Source: Brevipalpus yothersi | Lineage: Eukaryota; Arthropoda; Arachnida; Trombidiformes; Tenuipalpidae | Reading direction: 5' to 3' | Assembly: GCA_003956705.1 (NCBI GenBank) | Contig: QZCP01000062.1 | Location: 1-64,000, forward strand | Length of the DNA: 64,000 nucleotides | Shown here: positions 38,103 through 56,361 of the stretch, piece after piece | How positions within the stretch are numbered: the stretch's first letter is position 1 | Layout of the letters: every line of letters starts with the position of its first letter | Translations under genes and position numbers: made by a program | The notes under the pieces: model-generated | Told to the model about the DNA's origin: nothing | What the model saw: only the letters and a program-made list of their open reading frames with translations | The model's database searches: none

Positions 38103-39463
38103 TCGATGGCAGCCTCCCTCTTACCTACTTTCACTTTCGCCCAAAAAATTTACAAGGCCCATCAAGCGATAAGGTCAATTTTTTTCGCTCCTCTCTTCTT
38201 CTTCTTCTTCTAGGGTCCTGAACGTGGCCGGGAAAATGGGCATCGAAGGAAGGAAGGAAGGAAAAAGAAGAAAAAAATTTCAGCTGCTCTATTGTATTCA
38301 TGACTATTCACTTGGAATTCAGTTTTTTCTTCCTCTCTCTCAGTCTTCAAGATTCAAGACGTTGATGATTTGTGTTGTTGCATATTTTTCCATTAGATAT
38401 TCATGAGCAGCTCGTGTTCATTTGTTGCCTTTTGTCGTGAAATGGATGGGAGAAGAAAATTTTTTGGCCACAAATTTTTTGGTGAACTTGTTTTTATCTT
38501 CTCTCTGAATCGTTCCAGCTTTTGGAGCAAAAAACCTCCAAAATATCACAATAAATTATGAAGTGTGTTGCATTCTTTTCGCTAACCATGGTTAATAAAA
38601 CTCATCCTGAGCTCAGAACTGCCTATTTTCTGAGAGAATATTTTTTTCGAAAACTCAGAACTCTTCCCCATCAGCCCACCTACACATGACAAAGCTACAC
38701 GAGCTACATGTGGATTGATGGTAAATGTTAAGCGCTTCCATTTTATATATATATATGTGAGTCAATCTGATTTGAAATGAACCAGATTTCAAATGATTGG
38801 AATGGATAAACGAATGTGAAAGACAAAGACAAGATGAGAGCAAGGAGAGAGGTTAACAATCTTGATCATGGGAAACCAGCGGTAAAATGATAATGATGAC
38901 GTACACTATGGCGGCGAATATGTGTATGTGTGTTTGGAAAACAAGAATCTTCAATAGGAAAAAGCTAGAAAGAAAGACAGAAAGAGAGAGAAAGAGAGAG
39001 CTGATGGTAAATGAGAATACACTTGCGACCTGAATAATCATAATATGATGATTTCATACTTCGCATCGGAAAAGAGCGTTCCAAAGAGCAATCGAACTCA
39101 ACAAAAAAGGCAAGAGAGAAAGAGAAAGAGAGAGAGCAAAAGAGAGTGAAAGTTTTATACTTATACTTGCCGATTGAAGCAAAGAATTATTCCAGGGAAA
39201 TAGTAATACATCAATGAAATGAGAACACACCAACAACAAGCCCTCTTTTGCCCTCACGATTATTCACACACAAAAAATATCACTCTCTCTCCCCACCTAT
39301 TTTATATATATAATGAATATCTGAACGAGACAAGTGATGGAATGAAAGTAGCACCAGCATCATCATGATCAGGAGGTTGCTGATCTGAAGCCATCTTTTT
39401 GATCATCCTCAGGCTTGAATGTGTTTTAATGATCTATTGAACCATAAGGTTTATATTCGATTT

Positions 39464-39498
<35 letters not shown>

Positions 39499-41591
39499 AT
39501 TCCCCTTCCTCACTCTCACTTCTTACCATCGCCAAAGCTTAATAGGATAATCTGATTCGGAGCATGGCCTCGCCAATACTGATCCGGATTATGGTCACTG
39601 ATTGCTGTGATCAGCTCTCAGCCAATCGTTACATTCGTTATACTTTTCTCTCTCTCTCTCACTCACTCATTTTCTCACACTATATGTCATGTGTCAAAGA
39701 ATTAGAATATTGTGTGTGTATAATGATAAAATTGGGATGAAGATGCTAAACGAATGGAATAGAGGAAAGAATTTCCACTTCTCATTCATCTATGGATCAT
39801 TGGAAAATGATAATTGTGATTCTCTAATCATATTCCCACCATCGAAACGGGTATTTCCAAGCAAGAAACAGAACGAAAATGAATGATAGAAAGGAAAACC
39901 CAATCTCGAGAGTAAGTGGGTCGAATATTGTGAGTGAGCATCAGTGAAAGTGATACTGAAGAGAGAGAGAGAAACAGAAAGAAAGAAAGAGACAGAAAAG
40001 AAGCTGAGTAAGAAAGGTAAAGTAAGATGACAATGAAAAAAAGAACAAGTAAGCGCATAATAAGGTGTATATTATTGCAATTAATCGCTTTCTTTCTTCT
40101 GCTCTCTTATGGTGTATCTACTTTGAAAAGATACTCAAAGAAGATAATTTTCCTGATGATGTTGAGATGGAGAACACATTTCGAGAGAGAAAGAAAAGGA
40201 ATGACGAGATGATTATGATGATACTAACATGGGAAAAGGTGACCTCATTCTTGAAGGTTTGTTTCGTTAGATTTTCGAGCATTAGCCAATGAATGAGTGA
40301 GTATACCATACTGTCATGATGAGTGGGGCTTGAAAAATAAAACACACACACTCACATACATTCAGGTCAGACTCTATGGTTAAAATGATATTCGCAGGAT
40401 TTATGCTTGGAATCGAATTGAATGTATTTGTTTTCAAAAACAGTGGCACATAAAAGAGCAATCGAAAGAAAGAGAAAGAATAGATGCTTCGTAGAAAGCA
40501 ATTTCAAAATCACGAGGTTATATTGAAATTGTTCAAGAGAAAGAGAAAAAGAGCAAGTGAAAGTGGATGATGAATCTTGATTGGCTCAGAGTTCTGTCAT
40601 CATGCTAAATGGGCACAAAATTCTGATTCCAGTTGTTTTTCAAATCTAGATTCTAGAATATGTTCAGACTGACGGAAAATTTATCACTTGGATGGTTCAA
40701 AAAAGTTCATAATGTATAGTTTCATTTCTCGGCTAGCAAGTGTTTGTCATGATAAAATGATTGGTGACGAGGAGTAATTGAATGTCTTCTTACCTCAATT
40801 AGCAGAGAGATTACTGGTTGAATTGTCTTTCTGGATAATTGGAAGCAATAATCATGAAATTTATAACTTGAAATCTTATTTCCAGAGGCCACAGTAACAG
40901 TTAATTTTGTGTTCGTAGTGTGATTGAAATGTCAAGAATGTTTCTTACGAATCACAATATTCGCTCAACTAATGAACACACATGTGATATCAGGTAGGAG
41001 AAGTAATTATCCCCAAAAATTCACACAGAAGACAAAATAATGATGATGGAAGATGATAGACGACGAAGATGGAGAGAGAGCGAAAGAAGAATTATTTATT
41101 CACCAAATAGCAGATGAGAATTTATGTTGATGAGGAGTCACAACAGGTGAGGCGTGATGGTGAGATGAAGATGTGAATAAGAAGAAGGAGGTCCCACGGT
41201 GGGTACATATAAGAATAAGAATAAGGAAAAGAATACATTATAAGTATGCACGATAGGCTCAAGAACGTATGGAATGCGCGTAAGGTGTATGTGAGAGTTG
41301 CTCAGTGTATCATATTATATATAGGATATATAAGATGGCAGATTGGCATTGGATAAGAAGAAAAACAAGAAGCTTGAAGCAGCTCGAGGAGCAAGTGTAA
41401 AAGAAGGAAGACGCTTCAAAGAAGAAGCTTACAAGGTTTTCTCTCTCTCTTTTCTCTCTCTCCTCTCTCTTGTTGCGCATTGAGATGAGTTGAATCCACC
41501 TCCTTACAAGTGGCAGCACTCTTAGGACACACCTAAAATGCGAGTAAACACACTCAAACATCCATCGCACGCACCAAGAGTTGTTCCAGGT

Positions 41592-41596
<5 letters not shown>
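36301..41596. other. non-coding, fewer repeats
   Basis: No gene recognised. The only long array is CT 38048-38094. Shorter GA/CT tracts occur around 39465-39495 and 39960-39975. Much of 36800-41300 is ordinary AT-rich sequence, less repeat-dense than its flanks. Confidence 0.55.
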
Positions 41597-41640
<44 letters not shown>

Positions 41641-41826
41641 ATCCAGAGTGAGCAGAGAGAAGAGAGAGAGATAGTTGATATCGAATTACCTTAGTAACAA
41701 GAGAGGAGAGAGAGAGAGATGAGGAAAAAATTGGTAATAAATTTGATCAATGAAGAATGATTTCGTTGAAACGAAGAGGAACACAAAGAGAAGATGAGAG
41801 AAGAGATGAGGAAAGTAGTAGAAAGG

Positions 41827-41889
<63 letters not shown>

Positions 41890-42002
41890 TGGAAGAGAAA
41901 ATTTTTTGGGAGCAAAAATTACCAACATCCGATGGAAGCGTGAAGAAGAGTGAAAATGTTAGAAAATGAAAATGAGGATCGAGAGATGAATTCAGGGTGT
42001 GT

Positions 42003-42064
<62 letters not shown>

Positions 42065-43115
42065 AAAAGAGAAGAGAAGATGAGTGAGAAGATGAAGTAA
42101 GGTAAAAGTATTCTGGAGGAGGAGTAAGAGTAAGGAAGGCAGGTCTTTCTTGTCTATCATTTACCCCTTCCTTTTCCTTGCGCTTTTACCATCGCTTCGC
42201 TGCGCCCCTCTTCAGCTTAAGTAGTAGCCAATATTCGTAAGCGTAAGCGAAAATACACCGAGAATCGAGAAACAGAGAGAAACAGAGAGAGGCAAAGACA
42301 GAGACAGACTGGAGAGAGAATGCAAGAAAGAAAGTGGAAAAAGAAAGAGATTGCTCAAGAGAAAGTTAGATGAAAGACAGACAAAGGAGAGTAAGCGAAA
42401 GAGAGAGAGAGAGAAATAAACAATGGATGGAAAATGTGTGTGGAGAGAGAGAGAGAAATTATTATGATAATAATATTGCAACTTATTTCTCAAGATTGAA
42501 TGGAGATGAAACATGGATCGAGAGGCTGACAAAGTAGAAGAATAAGTGGGTGAATATATTATGAATCCGAAGAGGAGAAAAAAATCAAGGGAATATCCAT
42601 GATGGGCAGAGGGAGATAGAAAGAAAAGATAGCCCACAATATGCACCGGGATGATTAATCAGAATTTATGATTAAGACGATAGTAGGTGCGATGAGAGTG
42701 AAAGAAAGATGAGAATACTCAAGACGAATTTAATTTCAATCCAGTCATCGTTGATATATCAAATGCTGGTTGCGGGCTGATTTTCTTTCGCTCTCTCTCT
42801 CTCTTCTCTAGCAGGCCAAGGAAAGTGATGCAGAAAAAGAGCGAGAAAACTATGTTAGATTAAGTAAGTAACTGTGTACAATCACACACAGTATCAGCAC
42901 GTAATCGGAGAGGATCGAAATATAAGTGTGAATACAAATTAGAATACATGAGGGCTCATAAGTTAGTTAGTACGATCGGTACGATTGCTTACTTCAACTA
43001 TGAGAGAAAGAGAGAGAGAGAAAGATATTGATAAACTTGTCCTGATACTTGAAGAAAAACAGCCTCCATCATGTAAGCAGATATACCCTTAAGGTTGAGT
43101 CCGAAATAACTCCCA

Positions 43116-43204
<89 letters not shown>

Positions 43205-44804
43205 TTTCTTCCTTTCTCTTTCACTTCGTATTTTTCTCATAACTGACTTGAGACTGAATCAGCTCGATAATTTTTGTGTGAGTATCATTGACACACACAT
43301 ATATACACCGAGTTCCATACAAACGATAGCACATTGACACAAACACATGCTAGTGTGTCTTTTAAGGTAGGAGTAACAGTTTTTCCAAATGAATACATGT
43401 ATTTATATGTATACTCTGTATGTTCCACAAGTAATGGTGGAAAAAAGACATCATTATGATGATTTCATCATACACATTGTTTTCTTTACAGAGGATCCAT
43501 TCTCTCTCTCTTTCCTTTCTTTTTTCCCTCTTTCAAACATCATCCAAATGCAACATGTGAACATTTTTATCGGATTGCCTGATTAGATTGCATTCGAACT
43601 CTATTCACACTTGGAATTATTTTCTTAAGTATAATAATACAACACCTCAGCATTTCATCAGTCACATGAAATGTGTCCTCATGTATCATCTTTTTTCCTA
43701 TCCTTTTCCCCCTCCCCATCAAGATATTTGAAATGAGGAAAAAAATACTCCTCTCATTCATCTTCACCTCTATTGACGGCAAATGTTCAGCGTTCATTTT
43801 TATCGTGAACTGCAACCGTTAATAAACATAAAAGAATTTATCGTTGATAAAATGAAATATATTATTTTTTCAAACACCATGCTCAGGCCTCTCAACCATA
43901 AGTGCATGGAAAAAGGAAAAAAAGGAAGTAGCACGCACAATCGAATAGTTTGAAACTTTGGGTGATGATAATAATAATAGTATCAAATGGGAACATTGAT
44001 TTAAGTCAAAAGAATTGGGAATCAAAACACCATTACATGTGTAAATAACCGATTTATCACTTGGGAATCAAACTTACCGATTCTGGTTGTATTTTTCTGG
44101 TCAAATATGTGTGTGTTTGTGCAAATGATGATGATCATTGATTGTGCAAAAATTTTTTTGTGTATAGTCAAATCGAAGTGATCAAAAATTGAGTAGTTAA
44201 AGTGTACAAATTTGAAAGATGAATACACAGTAAATAATAATAATAATAAATCTTGTAAGATCACAAAAATTTTTCTCAAATTATCGAGGACACGGATTGA
44301 AGTGATAATCAATTGATGATATGTGGTTAGTAAGAAGAGAAAATGCTCATCAATGTATCGGAAATTATATTGATACACCAAAATGTTCACTAATCGAAAG
44401 TAACACTAGTTAACTGTGAATGGAAAGGTTTGTTTACAATCGAAGTGTAGCCACTGTGATGCGGCAATGAATGATGATAGTGATGAAATTATGCGGAAAC
44501 AAAGATGGACACAATTGTCCGGTTCAAGTGTAAACATGCATGTTGGCACACACTTTCTCTTTTTGGATAGTTTCGGTAGAAATTTCAAAGAGATGTCGCA
44601 AAACTTGCGAAAAAGCGAACAATGAAAGCCAACTTGTAATAATAATAATAATACTTTCGGCTCTCAGCCACTTTGTGCCATCTCTTTCTCCTCTCTTTCA
44701 TCTCTTCTCCATCATCAACATCTCTCTCTCTCTCTCCTCTCTCCCTCATCCTCTTTCCTCCCCCTCTTCTCACCTGCTCCCTCTTCAAGATAAGCGGGAA
44801 TAAA

Positions 44805-44843
<39 letters not shown>

Positions 44844-44955
44844 CTCCAATGTGTCTCGGAATATGCCGTGATGCAGAGAGAGAGGCATAAGGGGGAGGGG
44901 GTGGATGATGATGATTTAGGGATGAAAATGCAGTCCAAAGTGGGAGAGATGATAT

Positions 44956-45004
<49 letters not shown>

Positions 45005-45098
45005 TTTTGGTTCCCTCTTCTCTCCCTACCTAATCTCCTTGGAGACATCAACCACTGAACAATGTACAAGGTTGAGAAGAATAATGTGAATTCGATAT

Positions 45099-45137
<39 letters not shown>

Positions 45138-45600
45138 AAAGAAAGATTTTTCAGAGTAACAATCCGTTATGATGTTTCCTTTTCCTTTTCATTTGAATCG
45201 AAAATTTTTTGATTAAACAGCATCATTTTCCATCTCTGTTCCTCTCTCTCTTTCTCTCTTCTATTTTTGAATGTATATTATTTTGGTTCATTCAATGTAT
45301 ATGATGAGAAAAGAGGCGACTCAACATGGAAATGTTTTGAGGTGCTTTTAATGGTGAATGTTCGAGATCATGTTCAAAAAGCGCGCTATACTTAATGAAA
45401 TTTTTTCGATCAATCCGATCTACAACAGTGATCAAACTTTTCCGGTACAATTCTTTATCATTCAGATTTATTCCGTTGAAAAGTTTTCTGGTGCTTTTAA
45501 AAAGATTTCCATTCCACCATATTGATGCTTGTTGAGTTTTCTTTTGAGAAATTTTTGCATGTCCAGTTCCTGCCTCCCCCTACTTTCTCTTTCCTCTAAG
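41597..45600. other. non-coding, dense arrays and purine block
   Basis: No gene recognised. Arrays: GA 41597-41639, GA 41835-41886, GA 42006-42060, CT 43119-43182 running into a TTTC tract to about 43200, GA 44807-44841, CT 44959-45002 and GA 45101-45133. The plus strand is strongly purine-skewed from about 41600 to 42130 and from 42250 to 42650. Confidence 0.6.
43119..43200. repeat. (CT)n array passing into (TTTC)n
   Basis: About 64 bp of CT followed directly by five TTTC units, a compound pyrimidine microsatellite. Confidence 0.93.
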
Positions 45601-48800
<3,200 letters not shown>

Positions 48801-50060
48801 AATTCACTTTTGGTATATCTTTGCTCTCTGATAGTCAATATTGAGGTGTATCCGAGTATTGAAAGATAGAGAAAGAGCATCTGGGATCCATGATGATTGA
48901 GATCATAAAATATTTAACGGTTTTCTATGTGTATTTATGATACAACATATCCGTTCTCTGAAAAATTTCTTATAAACACCTGAAATTTAGTTGTATAATT
49001 ATAGTCGAGACTGGAAGAAGATGAGAAATAGTTTATCAGCATAATTGATTCTCGGATGGGGTCAAATTTTCGATCTCAATGAATTATGATCTTCAAGGTA
49101 CAAAGTATATTTAACTCTTTCAATGGCAACATTGTTTCCTTGATTTTTTCAGTCAAAACTTTCTAAGTTCACAGGCAGATCAAATGATTTCAGAAACGTA
49201 TGGAAGCGTTTATGCCAAGTTCAATGACTCTTGCGATCTTTTGGAAGTGATTTTACTGAAAAATCTGTAAAATTCAGACGACTTACATGCACAAAATTAT
49301 CCCAAAATTGAGATGTATACTTCCAATACATGCAGAATATTGATGAATCTGTATCACAGGTCACATTCTATTAGCATCATTATCTGGTATCATCTTGGCG
49401 TTAGATAGAAACCTAAGACGTTCGTGAATGTTATGTGATATTCTTCACACCGATGTTGTAGTGCAAAATTTTTACCACAGCAATTTGAGATCTCATGATG
49501 ATGTCAGGAAGAAAGACATTTGAGAAAGTCATTTTCTCCATCTTTCCAATCTCAAGTTAACTAAGAGGAAGGGAATGCAAATTTAAGGACAAAGTAGGTC
49601 CAACAGTCAAAGTTTAAATTTACAAAATTTGGACAAGTCAAGCAATTCTTATTCTCTTCTCTTCCCTCTTCCCTGATACCAAAAAGTAAAAGAGTTTTAC
49701 ATGTACCCACACACACATACAAACTTACAGCAATCTCAGCATCAAATTGACCAGCAAAGCATAATGACTATTAGTAAAATGACTTGAATTGAGAAAATTT
49801 CTCATTCCTCGGCCCATTTCATTCATTCTTATCCAAGAATTGACATTCAAATGCTTACTCTAGTAATAGCAGTAACTTTTACTTATTCTATCAGTCCTAA
49901 TCTATTCTAACATTTGATCAACTAAAAGGAGCGGGAAAAGAGAAAGAGAGAGAGAGAGACATTCTCTTTCACTCTTGCTTCTTATCAAAAGCTTTCAGCT
50001 TCAATTTTGAATTTCTGTAGTTGAATGAAATTGCTTAATTTGTCCAGTTTAATCAATTTG

Positions 50061-50062
<2 letters not shown>

Positions 50063-50155
<93 letters not shown>
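50063..50155. repeat. (GA)n array
   Basis: About 93 bp of pure GA dinucleotide. Confidence 0.95.
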
Positions 50156-50158
<3 letters not shown>

Positions 50159-50661
50159 CAATTGATGTAAACAAAAGATTCAAAGAGCTACAAATTCTCT
50201 TGAAAATTTTCTCTCTCTTTTCTTCACTTTTTAAAGGCATATCCAATGAAAAGTAGCCCAAAAATTGTAGGAAAATCAGTAAGATAGGCGATTTGTTCCA
50301 CAGTTTGGTCAATTAGCATTTTTTCTGTTTTCTTCCTTCGTTTACTTCAAATTTTTACATTTTCTTGTGTGTACAAAACAAAACATTTTTTCCTTTACTG
50401 AAAAATGCCCATATATAAACCAGTTGATGGTCTGGATAAACTCAGAGAGAATGAAGACCATCAAAAGTGGTGGGAAAATCTTCCAGAAAAAAGTTTCAAA
50501 AAATTCTTTTTCTCTTCTCTTCTCAACCTCTCAAGGGTCTTTCACTCATCATTGGTAAATCTTGCAATGAGCTTGAAATGGGATTAAAAACGTCGAGGTA
50601 TTCTTCTTATTAGCAACCCTTCAATTCTCACTACCAACTGCTATTCGGCTGCTTTCTTTCA

Positions 50662-50668
<7 letters not shown>

Positions 50669-50738
<70 letters not shown>
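50669..50738. repeat. (CT)n array
   Basis: About 70 bp of pure CT dinucleotide. Confidence 0.94.
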
Positions 50739-50741
<3 letters not shown>

Positions 50742-52305
50742 GTTTATCTATGATTATGCTAATTTCACTCTCTTACCAGATCACCAAGAGATTGGACCCT
50801 AAACAGTGAACCCAACTATTTTGTCTGTGTAGTGTAAAATTTAAATTTTCTGTGAGTGTGTGTGTGAGTGGACTTCCATTTGGGAATCAAATTTATGCAT
50901 GAAGTGAGGAGAAAAAAAATATTTCACACTAATCTTATTGCTCTGGAGAAAATTTCAATTTTCAAAGTCACATTTTTGAATGAGTAATTTTCACTATTTT
51001 AAAGCAATTATACATGAGCTCCCAAGTGAAGCCTATTATATATGAGCCGTAGAAAAGATCCTTCTAACTTTGGAACAAACTATCAGTGTGAGTTTTTGAA
51101 TCCACAAAAAAACTCTAAGAAAAATTACTTGGGATACACTTGAGTAATTATCACCACAGATAATTATCGATTAACTTCGGAAGATTTTGAGGTGTAGCTC
51201 AAAATATATGTACATATGCTTGTGTCCGAGAATCGGGCTTAGATTGAAGCTCAAAATGCTGATCTCAAGAACTTGGATTGTATTTTGATCAGTCTACTGA
51301 ATCAATTTGATGTCTATACTAAAGGCATTGGCTGTTGAACAATTCGTTTGTTGATGAAGGAAAATTGAATGATAGAAAGACAGAAAAGAAATTTTTTTCT
51401 ACATTTTAAATCCTACATCAGCTTTGTTGAGATTGTTCAAATATAAAAGTGAGCAAAAAAAATGATTCTCTTCTCAAAAAGCGTGCCACTTGTCGAATGC
51501 AAATTATGTGAATACTTGAGGCAAAGTAATCTTAATTGTCGAGTGGAATGATGATGAAAAACATGTGAATCAACAATGGTGAGAAGGATGGATGGATGAA
51601 GAGAGAAGAGAGAAAAAGAGAGAAAAGAATCATTTGATTTGAAGATTTTCAAACATCATCATATTCAGATGAAGTTTTGTCTTTTGCTCTCTCATGAGAT
51701 GCAATGAATGAATGAAAGTGAAGAGAGAATCAAAATGAAGAGGAAAAACTTTTTTTTCTTCTCAACACTCAAATACAGAAGGATGCTGAGAGATGCTGGA
51801 AGAGAGAGAGAGGAAAAGATTGAGGCAAAGTAAAGGGTTGAGAATTAGATGATGAAGCTTGAGTGAAGATGATTAAAAGACGAAAATGGGGATGGAAAAA
51901 AAACGAAGAGTATGGATCTTCTCAAGGAGGATGCTGGCGAAAGTCATTCAGAAGCCAAAAAGATGGAGAGAGAGAAACAAAAGTATGGACGAGAGAGATG
52001 AGAAAAAAACTCTGTTAAAATGGGAAGATGAATTAGGGAAGAAGATCAGCGGTTAAACAATGACTTAAGCTAAGATAAAGAAAAGCCTGACAATGATGAG
52101 AGAAAGAGAGAAAAATGAGTGAAAAAAGCGATCATCTTTTTCGAAAAATATGACAATAGAAAAATGCTGGTAAGAGAGATGCTTCATGATGACTTGGCTC
52201 TGGGAATCTGCTAAAATAATATGGCCAAAAACAATGCTTCACTGGAGATCTGCAGTAACTAAGCAACATTAATCAAGCAAATAATAATGTAGCCAGGAAA
52301 TGAGA

Positions 52306-52309
<4 letters not shown>

Positions 52310-52364
<55 letters not shown>

Positions 52365-53688
52365 AAAAGAAGAGAAGAGAATAGAAACAATGAAAGAACC
52401 TTTCTCTTTCTTTCTCTTTCTTTCTCTCTTTTCTACATTTTTGACATCAAGTCGGGTGAAGTGTTTGAACTTTCTGTCTCTCTCTTCTCTTAATGAAGAT
52501 GACCTGTGTAAGCCATGGAGAGGGGAAGAATTTCATTGATGTATATTCATATTTCCAATTCTAAATCAAATTCTGGACAAGAGTCATTTTCTTTCACCGG
52601 CTGATCAAATAAATCGATCTTTTGCATGAATGTTGAGAGAAAAATTTTCTGTAGGAAAGAGACAAGATCCAATCATAAATTATTTCTCACAATATCGATC
52701 AACATTACCAATAATTATGAGCTCAATTTCCATTTTTCTTACGAATAAGTGAAAACTTTTCATCTCGAGAAAAAAATACATCAGCCAGTGTGCATATGTA
52801 TGTAAACAAGAACGATGTCTGAGAGACCATCAAGTCGATCGGCTGTTCGTTTTGGAAGCTCGGGAAAATACCCTCTGAAAAGGTCCAAAACAAGTTGCAC
52901 GCGGTGGGTGCCGAAAATTCGTCGAGTTTCTTTCTCTCTTTTCTCTCTCTCTCTCGCTCTCTTTCTCTGTTATATTATTAAGCCCTATTCTTGTAACGGG
53001 TCTTGAACTCGCATCCAATTGTTCCTCTTGTTTTCTCTGGCCCCAGGTCTATTCCCGCTCTCCTCCTCCTCCTTGAGTCAGCCAGAAAGATCTCTCATCT
53101 GCTCTGGGGCCAAACTTTTTGCTCTCTCTCTCTCTCTCTCTTCATCTTTTACTCTCGCTCTTTTTCTCAAGTAACGGCACGCGCTTACCAGGAGCTCCTC
53201 ACTTATATACATGTACGTGTATTATTTGTTCGATCTGACCTATTCGGCAGCTGCCTGTAGGCTACAAGACGCGCGCGAACACGCGTCCTCCACTGTAGAA
53301 GCGCTCATATACATATACATGGCATTTCTCTCTCTCTCTCTCTCTCTCTGGCTCAGTATATATGTGTATATATATTCATACTTCACTCACTCACTGGCTC
53401 TCTCCCCTCCTCGGTGACAAACGACAGTTATTCTGGCCCATGGAAAGAGGTTGAAAAGGTGTGCAAAAGTGAGAGAGAGAGACCGATGAGGGCTGACTAG
53501 GAGAGAGACCCAAGATGCAGGGGCCGAGAGGGTGGCCCACGAGCGAGGCATCCCACATTGAAAGAGAGAGAGAGAGAGAGAGAAAAAGATGGGGATCAGG
53601 CTCGTGGCATGAGCGCGTGCCATGCAAAGTGAGAGGGGTAAGCCAGACTGCGTCTCGGGATCTCTCCAAGCAAATAAGAACGATAATG

Positions 53689-53719
<31 letters not shown>

Positions 53720-54198
53720 CCTAGACGAACGGCTGATCTTTTCTCCGTTTGACCGCATTTTCATATAACAGAGAGAGAAAGAGTAAAGTAATAGTCATTG
53801 TAAGTGTGGAGCCAATTTTTCGGCCCAAAACACGAACATATGAACAGATAGGATTGAGAGAGTTGAGAGAGTTGAGGCCGAGAATCGTTCAGCTGCTGGA
53901 AGGAAAAGAAGTAAGCAAAATGAGAGAAGAAAAGGAAAGGGATGCACGCAGAATGGACTCGAGAACGTGTGTCTTTCTCTCTGTATGTATATGTGTGTAT
54001 GTGTTGACCATTGATTCGAATCTCCTCCATTCATTTTGGTGCAAGCTTCAGTCCAGTCTGGACCCTTTTCTCTTAGGTCACCACTTATTTTTCAGCTCTC
54101 TTGGCGAGAAAAATCGAAAACAACTCGCTCACTTTTCAGCATCTGATTTCCATCTAACATATACCAGACAGACATTGTGGCCAATATTTTTCGAGGGA

Positions 54199-54252
<54 letters not shown>

Positions 54253-56298
54253 TTTTTAATTACACATAACTTGCATAAAGGGAATCAGTGGGTGTATGTG
54301 GACATGAGAAGCCTCGGAAAAGTGAACATACACAAAGTATGTCCTTATAGCTGTTGATTGACAGTATGCATAAAATAATATCATCTAAGTGGTCATGCTG
54401 GCAGTCATTTTTGGAGGAGGTCCGAGCTACTTTTCATTTTACCCATCAGAAAGAGCATTGATTAACTTTTCTATCCTCAAAATTAACATGTTTTTCATTT
54501 TCATCCATAACATACCAGCATTTTGTGGCAACCGCGATGAGATGTCAACGAGAAAGGTTTCCCAATGAGAATAGTTTTTCCAATGGAATTTGAGGAGAAT
54601 AACTTGCGAAATCAGTACATCTTGGAATTTGAGCCTCTATCAGTCCGATGATTCGAAATTCTTACATGTACTTCGAGACTATTTCTCAGCCATTGATCAT
54701 CAGTGAGTGTCTGTTGAGACAAGATGGTAAACGCATAGAATTCATGGAATTTTTCTGTTCGAGATGATTTTTGAAACTGGAAAATTCCAGTGAACTTCTT
54801 GTGGTCAGTATTGAATTTGATGTATATACGATGATTTAGTGGATGGTCGAATGTTTTCATTGAATTTCATCATTTTCAAAGTTTCTTTTGTCACTCATGA
54901 CAAATGGACTCTTGAATGTTCATCAAATCAAAGAGTATTTACAACAATAACAGTGTGGGCAGTTTATATCACTTTTATATCTTCGCAAATCAATTGAAAT
55001 CTTTGAATGAAGTGAAAAATTCATTTAATAGGAAAAGATATGTTACAAAATGGTCTATTGATGATAAATTTCATCACTCAAGTGAATATGATGGAAGAAG
55101 TAGTCCACAATATTGATGCTTCATGATGATTTTTGTTACTTTTATGTCACTTGAATCTGATCAAAGTATGAGTCTCTGTATGTGTGTGCATGACGCGCTT
55201 GATGAACTTACGATAGATCAAGATTCCATTACAACTCTCTTGGATGCTTATACAAGTGGAAAGTGAATGTTCATGAGAGTGGAAAATTTGAGAACAATCC
55301 ATACCCAAGAAATTTGACTTTGATCATGTTTTGGAGGCAGAAAGGGAAAGACAGAATGAAGGTAGCATGGTATGTTCAGTTTTGTGTCCAGTTGAGTGCG
55401 ATAAATTTTATGGTCATTTAGATGGAAAATGTTGATGATGATAGAAAGAGAGAGAGAGAGAGAGCGAGTATCAAGATGAAATGAAAGGCCAAAGAAGAAG
55501 ATTGATGAAAGAAAGGTGGACAAAATGAATGGAAAAATAAGATAGAGAGAGAAGCAGAAAAGAATTGGAATGTTATTGAATTTTTAATATTCACTATTCA
55601 TTGGACTAGTACAAGGCTATCATTTTCAAATCAAGTGGTCAAAATGAAATGAAAAGAAGAAGACGAACATGCATGTACAAATGAATGGAATAGCCGAAAG
55701 AGTTATGTAGCCAGAGAATGTTTGTTAATATAAATCTCAATTGTGAACTCAAACATCATAATCGTTTGTCCAAGGAAGGAAAAGAGATGAAGAGAGAGAG
55801 AGAGAGAAAGAGAGAGCAGAGAGAAAGAGGGATGCTGGATAAAAGAGGAAGGCGAAAGATGGAGAAAATGAAAATGTAGCCAGAGATGAGGAAAAGATGA
55901 AGCATACAGTGGTGAATGTTGACGGATGATGAGAATAGGGCTTGAAGGGTTGAAAGTGAAAGAAGGGAAAAGATAGTGGAAAGGGTTGAGAAGGAAAATG
56001 AGAAACAGAGAAAGTGGATGATGCCAGGCAATGATTTTAAAGTATTTGACAAAGTGATGGGGATGGAGAGAGAGAGAGAGAGAAAGTTTTGCCTGTGGAA
56101 GTGAGAGAAATGAAGCTGCTAAAAGATAAGATAGGAGAGGAAACTGCAAGAGAGAGAAACAGCATCAAGGGTATGATAATGGGCAAGCCGTAGACCAGAT
56201 TACTTTCATTCTGGTCGATTCAAAATCTCGAAGGATTTTTATTCTCATTAGAGAGTCTCTCTCTCTCTTCCTTTTCCTTTCCAGTTTCATGGACATTG

Positions 56299-56301
<3 letters not shown>
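52310..56301. other. non-coding, mixed composition
   Basis: No gene recognised. GA 52310-52361, GA 54213-54248 and several short GA tracts (about 53568-53582, 53696-53720). CpG-containing stretch at about 53260-53300. A 202-codon plus-strand frame at 53749-54357 runs through a GA array and looks spurious. Purine-skewed block at about 55440-56160. Confidence 0.55.

Positions 56302-56361
<60 letters not shown>

Larger units (their letters stand above)
48801..52309. other. non-coding; long arrays then purine block
   Basis: No gene recognised. GA 50063-50155 and CT 50669-50738 are an inverted pair about 500 bp apart. 48900-49900 and 50750-51560 are plain AT-rich DNA. From about 51560 to 52400 the plus strand is strongly purine-skewed. 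Confidence 0.6.

Noticed and set aside
22629..41595. Recurrent CAGGTA motifs, resembling Zelda (CAGGTAG) sites
   Set aside because: I count under 20 in 64 kb on both strands, below the chance expectation for a 6-mer; not enriched.
53749..54357. 202-codon plus-strand open frame
   Set aside because: It runs through a GA array (Glu-Arg run) and its remaining parts are AT-rich with no recognisable domain; probably chance openness.
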